NCBI RefSeq assembly: GCF_019578655.1
Contig: NC_063265.1
Span: 21,934,285-21,998,284 of the forward strand
Reading direction: 5' to 3'
DNA from: Ricinus communis
Lineage: Eukaryota; Streptophyta; Magnoliopsida; Malpighiales; Euphorbiaceae
DNA length: 64,000 nt
In this document: piece by piece, positions 24,700 through 36,323 of the stretch
How positions within the stretch are numbered: the stretch's first letter is position 1
How the letters are laid out: each line of letters starts with the position of its first letter
The notes under the pieces: model-generated
Told to the model about the DNA's origin: nothing
Databases searched by the model: none
Seen by the model: the letters and a program-made list of their open reading frames with translations, nothing else
Translations under genes and position numbers: made by a program

Positions 24700-25130
24700 A
24701 ACCACCTTCTCCGCCTCAGGTTCAAATCCTTCCGTTGAAAAATATACTTTAAGCTTTTATGATCCGATAAATCTCGCGACGCTCTCCATAGAGATAGTGC
24801 CTCCAAATCTTTAATGCAAAATTATCACGCCATCTCCAAATCGTGGGTCGGGTAATTTTGTTCATGCTTCTTCAATTGCCTAGACGTATAAGCTATTACC
24901 TTTCTATTTTGCATCGGAACACAACCCAAACCCACTCTAGAAGCATCGCAATACACCGTGAATCCACCAGTCCCGGAAGGTAAGGTCAACACCGGAGTCA
25001 AGCCAGTCCTTCAACTTTTGAAAGCTTCTCTCACACGCGTCGAAACTGACATTTTTCCGAGTCAACTTAGTCAAAGGCCGCTATCCTCGAAAAGTCTTGC
25101 ACAAATCGGGTGGTAGGCCAACCCTAGCTA
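24700..25130 (-). pseudogene. RNase H domain remnant
   Basis: The minus strand near 24725-24775 reads DLSDHKSLKYIFQRK, the conserved RNase H block following RT in gypsy elements. Upstream parts are broken by frameshifts. Confidence 0.7.
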
Positions 25131-25197
25131 CGCACTTTGTTGGCCTCACCAATCGGCCACCGCCTCCACTTTCTTAGGGTCCACCTGAATACACTCT

Positions 25198-25677
25198 TTA
25201 GACACTATGTGCCCCGAGCAACGCTTCCAACCACTTGGAGAACTTAGTGTACAATTGATGTTCCCTCAAAGTCTGAAGTACTATCCTCAAGTGCCACGTG
25301 TGCTCCTCTTCGCTTTTGGAATAAACCAAGATATCATCAATGAATACGATGATAAAACGATCCAGAAATTCCTTGAACACTCGATTCATCAAATCCATAA
25401 AAGCCGCAGGGGCATTAGTGAGTCCAAACGACATCACCAGAAACTCATAATGCCCATAACGCGTCCTGAATGCCGTCTTTGGCACATCTTCACCACGGAT
25501 CCTTAACTGGTGATACCCCGATCGTAGATCAATCTTGGAGAAATACACCGCTCCTTGAAGCTGATCGAATAGGTCATCGATACGAGGCGGTAGAATCGAT
25601 GCGAGACGCAAGGTACCATCCTTCTTCTTTGAGCGAACAGGCAGAGTAATGAAACCCTTATCTAGGAGGTCTTGCAA
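25198..25677 (-). pseudogene. Ty3/gypsy reverse transcriptase, deleted
   Basis: The 159-residue open frame retains [37 protein letters not shown] and the catalytic box [10 protein letters not shown]. The region between KKDGTLRL and [13 protein letters not shown] has lost the conserved block that normally carries the first catalytic Asp's surroundings. The start is arbitrary because the polyprotein is open only locally. Confidence 0.9.
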
Positions 25678-25699
25678 CCGCCTCCTTTAGCTCTCTTAA

Positions 25700-26042
25700 C
25701 TCGCCATTCGATGGGGGCGAAAGAAATAGGTGTTGTGATCACGTCAATACAGAATTCTATCTCTCATTGGGCGGCAATCCGTAGTTCTTCCGGAAACACA
25801 TCGAAACTCGCAAAACATCTAACGCCTTCGATGCAACCTTTCCTTGCAGAGGTATCCCTAACCAAAGCCAAATATCCACTGCAAGCATAATCGCCGACAC
25901 GAGGTTCGAGGGAGAAGGTATCTGCTCACCTTTAAAATAGAACTCTGAGTCTCCAGGAATTCAAAAAGTCACTTGTTTCTCCCTGCAGTCCAACATGGCG
26001 AAATGCATAGCTAACCTAGGTTGAAGGAAAAACTAAACCTAA
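25700..26042 (-). pseudogene. Remnant of protease end and RT lead-in
   Basis: Near the right LTR the minus strand reads MLDCREKQVTF, then GDSEFYFKGE, the segment that follows the protease in Tekay elements. After this the frame is lost before RT. Everything upstream (gag and the protease active site) is absent, showing a deletion of roughly 1.5 kb or more. Confidence 0.6.
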
Positions 26043-26054
26043 GCTCTAATACCA
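26043..26054 (-). other. Primer-binding site of the Tekay element
   Basis: The minus strand reads TGGTATTAGAGC four bases inside the LTR. It matches the initiator-Met tRNA primer site TGGTATCAGAGC with one change. Confidence 0.85.
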
Positions 26055-26058
26055 ACTT

Positions 26059-28049
26059 TGTCACGACCCACTTTGGGGGCCCGTGACCGGCACTAGGGAA
26101 TGGGTAGGCTTAAGGCCACCGAAACCCGTAGTAAGCCTTACCAACCCGCAAATCCATATATACAATTAACCAAATATAAAGTAGTCATAATTGTCTTGCA
26201 TAATAAATCACCATACTACCAACATGAGTCAGAATAGTTATATAAATTTTAGAATTTCCTACTGCGGATACTCTAGAGTAAAAATGACAAGTATAGAAGT
26301 ACAAGATAATTATAAAGTCCAAAGAAGAAGAAGTCGGACTGTCGAATGTGCGGTGGCAAAGGTCTTTAACTATCACCTGAAAAAAATTACAACTGAGACT
26401 GTCAGTCTCGAGAGTGAGTCAAAATCAAATAATCTAAGGACTATTGCAACCTTCACATGATATATTAATTATTCAAAACAATATACCAATTTCTGAATAT
26501 AATTGCAATCATAATATATAATCATACACCATAATAATAAAATGATAAAAGAAGAGAGTGTAAATAAATAAAGACATTTTTACTTTCACGGGACGTGTGG
26601 CTAAGTAGAACCCTAACCCCAAATTCTAACGTACCATTTTGGCTCTCTTAATCCAAATAAGAATGGCGCCCCGAGAGCAATGTCGACTGTGGACCTTACC
26701 TCCGGTCACTTAAGTATCCAAATAAGAAATCTAGTAGCCATTCGGCTCTCTTAATCCAATAAGACTGGTGCCCCGAGAGCAATGCTCGACCAGTGGACCT
26801 TACCTCCAGTCCGTCACTTAAGTATCCAAATAAGCCGGCCTGGAGAGCAATGCTCGACCAGGGACCTTACCTCCGGCGAATTTACAAATCAGCCCAGAGA
26901 GCCATGCTCGACCGTGGCAAACCCATAAATATCTTATTACATGTCCATGATCATTATCGGCATCAAAGGCATGTTCTACAAGCCACATTTCCCAAATCGC
27001 AATCACCACATTTAATAAATATTTATATTACCTTCAATAATCCAGTGAAATTATTTATGTTGCGATACTAATAACCATATTATGCATAAACTTTCAAAAT
27101 AACATATTAAATTCAGACTTAGCAATAGTGCAACGATTAAGTGACTTTAATTCACAGATTTGATCGTTCCATACGCCTCCACACGCCTCGTGGAGTCAGG
27201 CGAGAAGGCTGAATTATCTAATAACAAAAGACATACAATTAATAGACATTCGAAAATTTTTCCTAAACTTAGACCCTAAGGTCGACTGCCTAGAATTTAA
27301 TTGGACTCGAGGAATCTGCTGAAAGTTTGACAGAACCTCCCTTAAATTTCGGATATTTACCCCCCGTAAAACGGGTCCAGGACCTGCCAAAAACATATCA
27401 AACATGCTGGAATTTAATAACAGGAGCCGGGCCACAAGAACTGCATTAATATTTTCCCGACTCGAAAACACCAGAATCCAAACGATTTAATTTGATTTAT
27501 TTTTAAACTACCCAACACAAGCAATTAATAGCCACAATAACTTTCTAATATTATAACAAAATTTTCAGAGTCTAAAATAAAATTATACCGAGTTAAAAAT
27601 TGAAATATTTCACGCGTCCGGAAAACACTGGGTCCTAAGCCAGTTTGAATTGAATCCGGAAGTGCCTACGAAGCTCAAGTTGCGAGGAGTCCAAGTACAA
27701 GAGTTTTGGCCGGAAAGTGGCCGGGAAGGCGAGAAAGTCGCCTCACGCGACACTTCTTAAGGTCACGGTAAGGATTTTCCGACGGAGGAGGGTTGCTTTC
27801 GGGGTTTTTGGGGATGGGGAGTCCGATTTTTGCGTCGGTTTACGGAAGGGAATCGACGATGGCCTTGAAAGGAAGGAGGAGGGGAAGGCTTCGACGGGAG
27901 AGGGAGAAGGGAGTGACGTAGGGAGTGAAGGGAAGGAAGGGAGGAAGGAAAAGAGAGAGAGGGAGGAGAAAAAGAGAGTTTTTTTTAATTATTTTTTTAA
28001 ATATATATATATATATATAATTATTATTATTACAACTAAGGGTGTTACA
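26059..28049 (-). repeat. Tekay LTR (5' LTR in element orientation)
   Basis: This LTR is 1991 bp, TGTCACGACCC to GGGTGTTACA. Compared with its partner it has extra words such as ACTGAGACTGTCAGTCTC at about 26391 and GACCTGCC at about 27380, and it lacks others. A (TA)n run sits at about 28001-28018. Confidence 0.93.
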
Positions 28050-28054
28050 ATCTT
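28050..28054. other. Target-site duplication ATCTT (right)
   Basis: It matches 21190-21194 exactly. Removing the insertion rejoins the interrupted Tat LTR in agreement with the related LTR at about 1980-2010. Confidence 0.9.
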
Positions 28055-29047
28055 GATTTCTAGGGTCTATATGATTTTTAGGTTTTTGGTTTAATTTGAT
28101 GATTTTATAACTTTTTCCTTCATTCTTCACATTTTAATTAATTCTTTTATCCTCTGTGCATGTGAAATCGGCTCCTTTGTGTGAGGATTTAAAGAAAAAT
28201 CGCCAAAAATAACTTGTCGAAGCCTTAGAGCTAATCAACTCTACACTAATATTTGCCTGTTTCGGATATTTGTGCAATTTTTTCTATCTTGTACATTGTA
28301 GATTAGTTTTAGATGTTTTTCTTTAATTGTTTTTAGTTTTAGGAGGGTTTTAACATTTAGAATTATTTTCCTGCACTTTATTTTTGTTTTATGTTTGATG
28401 GATACTAAATATTTGCAATGTGACTGTCAAATTAAAACTGGATATATAGACTTTAGGCTAAAATTAGACTTTAACATAAAAAAATAGCCCACTAGGTTAA
28501 AGGATGGTCAATGGACCTAAATCTAAAATCTTTAGAGACTTGGTGGGTTTTATCATATTTTAATTGAATTAATTAGGCCATATTAAATCTAAGATCACTG
28601 AATTGGACCTCAATATAAAAGGTAGTCCATTTAGGCTTAAAGGTTGGAATAAAATGCATAACTTGTAATTAGGCTAGACTAAGTGAGCCTTGTACATAAT
28701 TAACTAGTTAAATAAGCTAACAAATCAAAATGGGCTAGGCTTAATAAAAATAGGCTAGACTGAGGCGGACCTCACATGCTGTAATAGATGCTTTTAATAT
28801 ATAAGTTATTGCATTTATAGGGGATAACCTGTTAAATAATAAATTAAAGATTAAGATACACAAATGAGGAAGTTGGCTTCCATATCAAAAAATGCCACTC
28901 AATTAGAAAATGTATCCTGAAGAATTACCCGAGTGGTGACTCCTATCTCCGTGCTAGTCTTTGTAACATGTTCCTATTAAGTTGAAAAGTCTAGTAGTGT
29001 CGTAGTCGCTAGAGACACTTGGGTGCGTGCCGAAACCGCCGCCCATA
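28055..29047 (+). repeat. Tat 5' LTR, second part
   Basis: It aligns with about 2000-3046 of the first Tat LTR. Shared blocks include GGGCTAGGCTT-like phrases, the GTGGTGACTCCTATCTCC block and GAGACACTTGGGTGCG. It ends around CCGCCCATA, directly before the primer site. Confidence 0.75.
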
Positions 29048-29048
29048 G

Positions 29049-29066
29049 TGGCGACTTTACTAGGGA
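29049..29066 (+). other. Primer-binding site of the Tat element
   Basis: TGGCGACTTTACTAGGGA follows the LTR end directly. Sequences of the form TGGCGACTYYRCTGGGGA at this place are characteristic of Tat-lineage elements, which use a tRNA other than initiator Met. I assign it from position and form. Confidence 0.65.
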
Positions 29067-30126
29067 TAAGAGAATCTAATTCCAGTATATCTTTATCTTT
29101 AATTTTATTATATGATGAGTGATTCTTGCATCATTTGCATGGTTACATTTTTTAGTCCCAATAGTCTCGATGGAGTTAGTTAGTGGTTCTTTGATTACAC
29201 TCAAACCTTGGAATTATGATACTGGCTAACCATCACTCATAAGTAATGGTGAATTTCTTTCGTCGCATGGACTCTTTAGGGAGACAAGCCAAAAAAGAAT
29301 GCTTTTTACTTGTGGGAACTTTTTTTCCTTACCTAAGACTCAGCTCCGGTAATGACAATAGTAATCTCCCTTAAGAACCCTATTGCTTGTTATTTTAGAT
29401 GTTTTTCCTTATAAGTACTTAAGCCCACATATTGGAAAGCTTTAGCCTAGAAACATATGGAATCGGGCCCCAAAAATATCCAGGCTTTATATTTATAATA
29501 AAAAAATCATCTTGTTTGTTATTGATCTACTTTAAGAGTTTATGGCATGCGCAATGGGCCTACTATCCCCTGTTGATGGAAAGCCCAGATCCAAGATCCT
29601 AGAGAAGAAAGAGTACTATGAACCATGTGTAGGAGAAATAAAGTTGGGAGGATGCTTTGTATAGTAACTCTGGGTTTGTTAACTCTTTCTTTTCTTTGTG
29701 TATATCACCTGCAACATATGCATCACACTAACACCTTATTTTTTAGCCATATAATCTCCTTTTTGTATTGGAAGAGGCAAGACAATGGAAGGTTGGAGAG
29801 AATACCCATCTCACCAAGAATCCGAACCATACTAAAACTTCTAGAAAGATCAAGGCATCAAGCTTTTATTGTCAAGACTGAAGCTACATCAGAAATGGCC
29901 AAGGAAAGAGCTAATGAGAAGGATGTATCCTAAAACATGCTATAATTGATGACCTGAGGGGTGTGATCCGGAGGAGCTCCAAAAACTTTTGGATGGAATG
30001 GCTGTAAATCAAGCCCTGCATGTCATCTCGATTGCTCTGATAGCTCATGTAGTAGCTAATCCTCCTATCATTATTGACCTTAACTATAATCATTATTCAA
30101 GCTACTGCAATTGTTGCTACCACAGT
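29067..30126 (+). pseudogene. Tat leader and start of gag
   Basis: This is mostly untranslated leader. From about 29940, broken frames carry gag-like sequence ending AIVATT at the insertion point. Reading across the CRM-like element gives VATT then AAANVNAEDPAKK at 36964 in one frame, showing that these two parts were contiguous. Confidence 0.65.
30122..30126. other. Target-site duplication ACAGT (left)
   Basis: It matches ACAGC at 36964-36968 in four of five bases. The mismatch probably reflects later mutation. Confidence 0.75.
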
Positions 30127-30994
30127 TGATGCAACCAAGGATGCATCTGAGTAAACTAGCATGATCCACTAGCCTATGGAGGACCAATGACACGAGCAAG
30201 GAGTAAAAAGTTCAAGCAAGCCTTAAATTCTTACTTGGAGCATGTTTTGAAGATGCCTAATGATGGTGCTTTTAATGTAGATAACAACGCCTTGAAGATA
30301 GTGACATTAATTGCTATTAATGAAGCTTAAACTTCTGGTCATGGAACAAGGTCAAGGTCAAAGATCAAGGATCAAAGTCAACAGGTTTTTCTAGGGTTTC
30401 TAGAAGCATTGGGCTGCACCTTAGGGTTTCTAGAAGCATTGGAGGTCTCACCTAATCCTAGGGCAGCCACTTATGCTTAGAGAAGGAGGCAGTCGCACAT
30501 TAGAAGTTTTAGGGTTTGGTTCTTTATTCCTTATCTCTTAGTCCTTTTTAGGGTTAGAATCATTTCAAGACTCTATAAATAGAGCTATGTATTTCGGCTA
30601 AAGCACATAAGATCAATATACATTTCTGAATGAAGTTTTATTTTAGTTATTAACTCTTATTCCTTAAGGTGTTCCTTATTGAATTTCTTGAGATTAAATT
30701 AACTTGTTTGATTTAGTTTCACATGTACATGTTTGATCAATCAATTAACTTTTTATTAGTTTCTTGAGTTGTTTGAACATTCTTCATCTATTTATAACTA
30801 AAGGGCTTAGTAGTTCTATTGCTAAGTTTGTTAGTTCTATAATCAATTGCAAACTTTCAATTTAGTTTTGGGGCGACAAATTCAAACTTATTGGTAAGGG
30901 TGCTTTCTTTTAAATAGGGAAAGCGTTTATGAGTTTGATTTTCTCACCATTACTCATCTTGGTGTTTGAACGTATCCGGTTCGAGTTCGTATCA
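30127..30994 (+). repeat. CRM-like 5' LTR
   Basis: This 868-bp LTR runs from TGATGCAACC to TTCGTATCA. It is longer than its partner mainly because of a short tandem duplication of GGGTTTCTAGAAGCATTGG around 30390-30450. It contains a copy of the pol 3' end, opened and interrupted early by a TAA. Confidence 0.93.
30574..30581 (+). promoter_or_regulatory. CRM-like LTR TATA box
   Basis: TATAAATA lies within GACTCTATAAATAGAGC, conserved at 36543-36550 in the other LTR. Confidence 0.6.
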
Positions 30995-30996
30995 TT

Positions 30997-31008
30997 TGGT
31001 ATCAGAGC
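30997..31008 (+). other. Primer-binding site of the CRM-like element
   Basis: TGGTATCAGAGC, complementary to the 3' end of initiator-Met tRNA, lies two bases after the LTR. Confidence 0.92.
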
Positions 31009-31626
31009 CAAACTTGTAAGTTGGTTCATTTTTTTCAATTAAAGAGACTGTCTTCTATTTCATCTCAATTTCTGTTCGCATCATTATAAATAAAAAAAAG
31101 TATACTAAGTTCATTGCTGCCCGCATACCAAGGCAGATTTCAAAAAAAAGGAAAGAATGGAAAACTAACCCTAATCATTTGTGTTGGGTAGTTCTTGAAG
31201 AATTGACTCTTGATTGATTCATTCGGCAATTCCTTTTAATTGATTGGAGATGTTCTTCATTCTTATAATTCTGATTTGGGTAATTTTATTTGTTTTCTCT
31301 TAAAAAGCTTTTCTTTTGGGTTAATTGAGTCTTGTTCGATTAGTTGTAAGCTTGTTTTGTTCACACGCTTATAATTCGTTTTATTGATTCACAAGTGTTC
31401 TATTGAACTTCAGAATTAATAAACGTTAAGAGGTTGTGAAAAACGTGTTCTTGTGGTTATTGGAATAATTTGATTTAATTTCTATAAGGAATTCAATTCT
31501 TTGTGAGTGAAACACGTGAGGGAGTGATCTTTTCTTGTTTTGCCTTTGACTATAAGAAGCCTCCAGAGTATAACACTTGATCACGTCCTTTTTTTTTGTT
31601 TTCTTTCCTAGTCTTTTGGTTTAACC

Positions 31627-33300
31627 ATGTCATCTGAACCATCATTGACTTTGGAAAATTTAGCTTATACATTGAGAGATGTAGTAGAACATATGACAAA
31701 ACAATTTCAAAAACAAGATGACAAATTAACTAGGTTATTGAATAATATGCCTAAAACGTCTAAAGGGGATGGTTCTGATAATGACCAAGAAAGTGAGTCT
31801 AAAGGGTCTAGACATAATCTCCAACCCAAAATTGACACTAATTTAGGTAGCATTAAGATGAAAATACCATCTTTTCACGGTAAGAGTGACCCTGAAGTTT
31901 ATTTGGAGTGGGAAAAGAATGTTGAAAGGGTTTTTGAATGTCATAACTATAGTGAGTCTAAAAAGGTTAAACTTGCTGTTGTTGAATTTTGTGATTATGC
32001 TATCATTTGGTGGGATCAATTGGTGAGTGGTCGTAGGCGTTATAGGGAACACGAAGTTGGTTCATGGGATGAGGTTAAATGCATTATGCGTAAAAGGTTT
32101 GTGCCATCGCACTGCCAAAGGGATTTGTACAACAAGTTACAGAATTTAGTACAAGGTAGTAAGAGTGTTGAGGAGTATTGGCAATCTATGGAGATAGCTA
32201 TGATTAGAGCCAATATAGATGAGGATAGGGAAGCCACAATGGCAAGATTTCTGCGTGGTTTGAATCGTGATATTGCTAACATAATTGAATTGGAGCATTA
32301 TGTAGAGATGGAGGACATGTTGCACATGGCCATAAAGGTAGAAGAGCAATTAAAAACCAAGAGCAGAAGTGCTGCCCCTAGCTCAAAATGGAGTAACGCA
32401 TGGAAAGGTAGCAACCAGCCCCCTAACAAGGGTCGTGAGGCATCAAAGGACATCAAGCCAGCCCCTAAATTTGATGTTAACACTAAACCAACGACGCAAA
32501 GTGACCTCAGATCAAAGAAAGTGCAATGCTTCAAGTGTTTGGGGTATGGGCATATATCTTCCCAATGTCTAAACAAGCGAACCATGGCAATTCGAGGTGG
32601 TGAAGTGGTCTTTGAGAGTGATGAAGAATCTGAACCAGGTGAGGAGGATTACCTAGACATGCCTGAGTTGGAAGATTGTGATGATGTGCAATTGGGTGAG
32701 GTTAGTAATGTACTTATAACTTTTAGAGCTTTTAATTTACAACCTATTGATGATGATGCTCAAAGGGAAAACATATTCCATACTACATGTAAAGTACAAA
32801 ACCATGATGCTAATTGTAGTTTAATCATTGATGGGGGTAGTTGTACTAATGTAGCCAGTGCTATGATGGTTGATAAACTTAGACTTCCAACTATTAAGCA
32901 TCTTAAGCCATACACCTTGCAATGGCTTAATGATCAAAGTAGGATTAGAGTTACTAAGCAAGTACGGATTGCATTTAGTGTAAAGAAGTATAATGATGAG
33001 GTATTATGTGATGTTGTTCCCATGCAAGCATGTCATATGTTGCTAGGTAGACCTTGGTTATATGATAGATCTGTAATTCATAATGGTCGAACCAATGCAT
33101 ATTCTCTTGTAATGGATGGAAAACCGTATGTTTTGGCACCATTAAGTCCTAAAGAAGTTTGTGAATTACAAAAAGTTGTAAAGGACCGAATGGAAGCATG
33201 TGAGAAAGAAAAAAGAAAGTGTGAGAGTGCACATGAAAAAGAAAAGGTGCACAAGCAAAAGAGGAGTTGTGTGGAAAATAATGAGGGGCGAGAGCAATGA
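31627..33300 (+). CDS. Gag-protease of the CRM-like element
   Basis: The open frame is 557 codons, with the start at the first ATG after a roughly 630-bp leader. Residues about 75-220 are the retrotransposon Gag domain, including EVYLEWEKNVERVFE and AIIWWDQL, which packages the RNA. Residues 301-314 form one intact zinc knuckle (C-F-K-C...H...C, spacing CX2CX4HX4C). The aspartic protease follows, with its active site at residue 402 in the variant D-G-G-S-C form, and the LLGRPWLYD block. A lysine/glutamate-rich tail ends at a TGA (33298-33300). The same frame continues after the TGA, so the stop probably interrupts a former single polyprotein. Confidence 0.88.
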   Translation: MSSEPSLTLENLAYTLRDVVEHMTKQFQKQDDKLTRLLNNMPKTSKGDGSDNDQESESKGSRHNLQPKIDTNLGSIKMKIPSFHGKSDPEVYLEWEKNVERVFECHNYSESKKVKLAVVEFCDYAIIWWDQLVSGRRRYREHEVGSWDEVKCIMRKRFVPSHCQRDLYNKLQNLVQGSKSVEEYWQSMEIAMIRANIDEDREATMARFLRGLNRDIANIIELEHYVEMEDMLHMAIKVEEQLKTKSRSAAPSSKWSNAWKGSNQPPNKGREASKDIKPAPKFDVNTKPTTQSDLRSKKVQCFKCLGYGHISSQCLNKRTMAIRGGEVVFESDEESEPGEEDYLDMPELEDCDDVQLGEVSNVLITFRAFNLQPIDDDAQRENIFHTTCKVQNHDANCSLIIDGGSCTNVASAMMVDKLRLPTIKHLKPYTLQWLNDQSRIRVTKQVRIAFSVKKYNDEVLCDVVPMQACHMLLGRPWLYDRSVIHNGRTNAYSLVMDGKPYVLAPLSPKEVCELQKVVKDRMEACEKEKRKCESAHEKEKVHKQKRSCVENNEGREQ

Positions 33301-36300
33301 GTGGTAAAAGGAGAGTTTAGCGAGGGTTTGTGCAAGAATGTGAGCAAAAGAACGAGTAAGGCGCAAGAAAAAGGGGAGGCAAGCGAGAAAAAAATGAGTT
33401 TCTTAGTTAGAGAGCGAGACATGAGAAAAGCTTTGAGTGAAAATAGGCAAGTACTTGCACTTATGTACAAGGAGACTTTATTTAACACTAATAATCTTAA
33501 CTCTTCTCTTCCTAATGTGTTTATAAGTGTTTTGCAGGAATATGACAATGTTTTCCCGAGGAGTTACCTAGTGGGTTGCCACCACTAAGGGGGATAGAGC
33601 ACCAAATTGACTTTGTGTCGGGGTCATCCATTCCAAATAGACCAGCCTATAGAGTCAATCCCGAGGAGACCAAAGAGCTGCAACACCAAGTTGAGGAACT
33701 ACTAAGTAAAGGTTATGTTAGGGAAAGTCTTAGCCCATGTGTTGTTCCTATCTTGTTAGTCCCTAAGAAAGATGGGTCTTGGCTTATGTGTGTTGATTGT
33801 CATGCAATTAACAAGATTACCATTAAATATCGTCATCCTATTCCTAGGTTAGATGATATGTTAGATGAATTGCATGGAAGTGTTATCTTTACTAAAATTG
33901 ATTTGAGAAGTGGCTATCACCAAATTAGAATGAATATAGGTGATGAGTGGAAAACAGCATTCAAAACTAAATTTGGTTTGTATGAGTGGTTGGTCATGCC
34001 TTTTGGCTTAACTAACGCACCAAGTACTTTTATGAGACTAATGAACCATGTTTTACGTGCGTATATTGGTAAATTTGTGGTAGTATACTTTGATGATATT
34101 CTGATTTATAGTAAGAGCTTTAGTGAGCATGTTGAACATGTTCAGATGGTGTTGATGGTTTTGCGTGATTTTTGCACAAACAAACTTGTGTTTCTTGGTC
34201 TTGTTGTTAGTGAAAATGGAATTCAGGTCGATGAAGATAAGGTAAAAGCAATTAAGGAGTGGCCGACAGCAAAGAATGTTAGTGATGTGAGGAGCTTTCA
34301 TGGGCTTGCAAGCTTCTATAGGAGGTTTGTCAAGGACTTCAGTACCCTTGCCGCACCACTTAACGAGCTTGTAAAGAAGAATGTGAAGTTTCATTGGGGA
34401 GAATAACAAGAAAACGCATTTAACATGCTAAAGGAAAAACTTACTTCATCTCCCATTCTTTCACTTTCGGATTTTTCCAAAACTTTTGAAATTGATTGTA
34501 ATGCTTCTAGTGTAGGTATTGGAGTTGTTTTAATGCAAGATGGGAAGCCAATAGCCTATTTTAGTGAAAATTTGAATGGAGCTAGCTAGAAGTATCCAAC
34601 TTATGACAAGGAATTGTATGCTCTTATGCGTGCACTCAATGTTTGGCAGCATTATTTGCTACCTAAGGAGTTTATGATTCACACGAATCATGAAGCATTA
34701 AAGCACTTGAAGGGACAAAACAAGTTGAATAAGCGCCATGCTAAATGGAGTGAATTCATTGAAGCATTTCCCTATGTCATTAAGTACAAGCAAGGTAAAG
34801 AAAATGTAGTTGTCGATGCACTATCTAGAAGCTATGCTTTACTTGCTTCTCTAGAAACAAAATTGCTTGGTTTTGAGTATATCAAAGACTTGTATGTTGA
34901 TGACCACGATTTTAGTTCTATTTTTCATGCTTATGAACATGGTGCTATTGAAAAATTTTATAGACATGATGGATTTTTGTTCAAAGAAAAACGTCTATGC
35001 ATTCCTATGTGTTCTATGCGTGAATTGCTTGTGAGAGAATCACATGAAGGTGGTTTGATGGGATACTTTGTGTTCAAAAGACTTTAGATGTTTTGCATGA
35101 TCATTTCTATTGGACTAAAATGAAATCTGATGTGAATAGATTATGTGCTAACTGTATTGTATGCAAGCAAGGTAAGTCTAAATCACAACCTAATGGGTTA
35201 TACATGCCTTTGCCCATACCTAATTCTCCTTGGATTGACATATCTATGGATTTTGTGCTTGGATTACCTAGGTCTAAGCATGGGCATGATAGTATTTTTG
35301 TTGTGGTGGATAGGTTTTCAAAGATGTCACACTTTATTGCATGTAGGAAAACCGATGATGCACAATATGTTGCTGAATTGTTCTTTAAAAAAATTGTACG
35401 TTTACATGGTATGCCTAGAACTATTGTCATTGATAGGGACACCAAGTTTTTGAGCTATTTTTGGAAGACCTTATGGGGTAAATTGGGAACTAAATTACTT
35501 TTTTTTTACTACATGTCATCCCCAAACCGATGGTCAAACTGAGGTAGTAAATAGAACTTTGTCACAATTACTTAGGACCATGGTTAAACGAAACTTGAGA
35601 ACATGGGAAGATTGTTTGCCGCATGTTGAATTTGCATATAATCGTAGTATGCATTCTTCTACTCAATTTTGCCCATTTGAGATTGTTTATGGCTTTATTC
35701 TTTTGAGTCCTTTAGATTTGATTGCTTTACCTTTGAGTGAACAAGTGAATTTAGATGGTGCAAAGAAGGCTGAATTTGTGTTGAAGTTGCATGAGCAAGT
35801 GCATGCAAATTTGGAAAGACGCAATAAACAAATCACCAAACAACGCAATAAGGGCCGCAAAAGGATGGTATTTGAAGTTGATGATTGGGTTTGGGTGCAC
35901 TTTAGGAAGAAAAGGTTTCCCAATCAAAGAAAATCAAAGTTGATGCCATGTGGTGATGATCCATTTGAAGTAATAGAGCGCATCAACGATAATGCATACA
36001 AAGTTGACTTACCTGGTGAGTATAATGTTAGTGCTGCTTTTAATGTTACTGATTTGTCTCCTTTTGATTTTGATGAAAGCATTGATTCGAGGTCTAATCC
36101 TTTCAAAGAAGGGGGGAATGATGCAACCAATGATGCATCTAAGTCAACTAGCATGGATCCACTAGCCTATGGAGAACCAATGACACGAGCAAGGAGTAAA
36201 AAGTTCAAGCAAGCCTTAAATTCTTACTTGGAGCATGTTTTGAAGATGGCTAATGATGGTGCTTTTAATGAAGATAACAACGCCTTGAAGATAGTGACAT

Positions 36301-36323
36301 TAATTGCTATTAATGAAGCTTAA
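33301..36323 (+). pseudogene. Pol (RT-RNase H-integrase) of the CRM-like element, broken
   Basis: RT spans about 33576-34400, with [29 protein letters not shown] and the catalytic box [10 protein letters not shown] (34086-34115). It follows a frameshift near 33555. An in-frame deletion near 34170 joins VLRD to [10 protein letters not shown], removing about ten residues. RNase H occupies 34407-34830, with stops at 34404 and 34588. Integrase starts near 35030, with a frameshift at about 35080, catalytic Asp residues in DISMDFVLG and VIDRDTKF, and a frameshift in the T run at about 35495. From 35559 the frame is open to 36323 and crosses the 3' LTR boundary at 36119, so the last 68 codons are LTR-encoded. 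Confidence 0.88.
36105..36118 (+). other. Polypurine tract of the CRM-like element
   Basis: CAAAGAAGGGGGGAA lies directly before the TG of the 3' LTR. It is translated as part of pol (residues reading KEGGN). Confidence 0.88.

Larger units (their letters stand above)
21195..28049 (-). mobile_element. Tekay/Del-type Ty3/gypsy element, internally deleted
   Basis: The element is complete at its ends: LTRs at 21195-23138 and 26059-28049, a perfect 5-bp target duplication (ATCTT), a PBS next to the right LTR and a polypurine tract next to the left LTR. This shows it reads on the minus strand. In that orientation its ends are TGTAACACCC and GGGTCGTGACA. The internal region is only 2.9 kb. Gag and nearly all of protease are missing, and RT, RNase H and integrase are present but riddled with short deletions. 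It is non-autonomous. It sits inside the 5' LTR of the Tat element. Confidence 0.92.

Noticed and set aside
23402..25677. Endogenous pararetrovirus
   Set aside because: RT and RNase H are present, but so are integrase, LTRs, a tRNA-Met primer site and a 5-bp target duplication, so this is a Ty3/gypsy retrotransposon.
33078..33548. Long minus-strand frame antisense to gag-pol
   Set aside because: It is rich in Ser/Phe/Leu because it mirrors the Lys/Glu-rich plus strand; no family resemblance.
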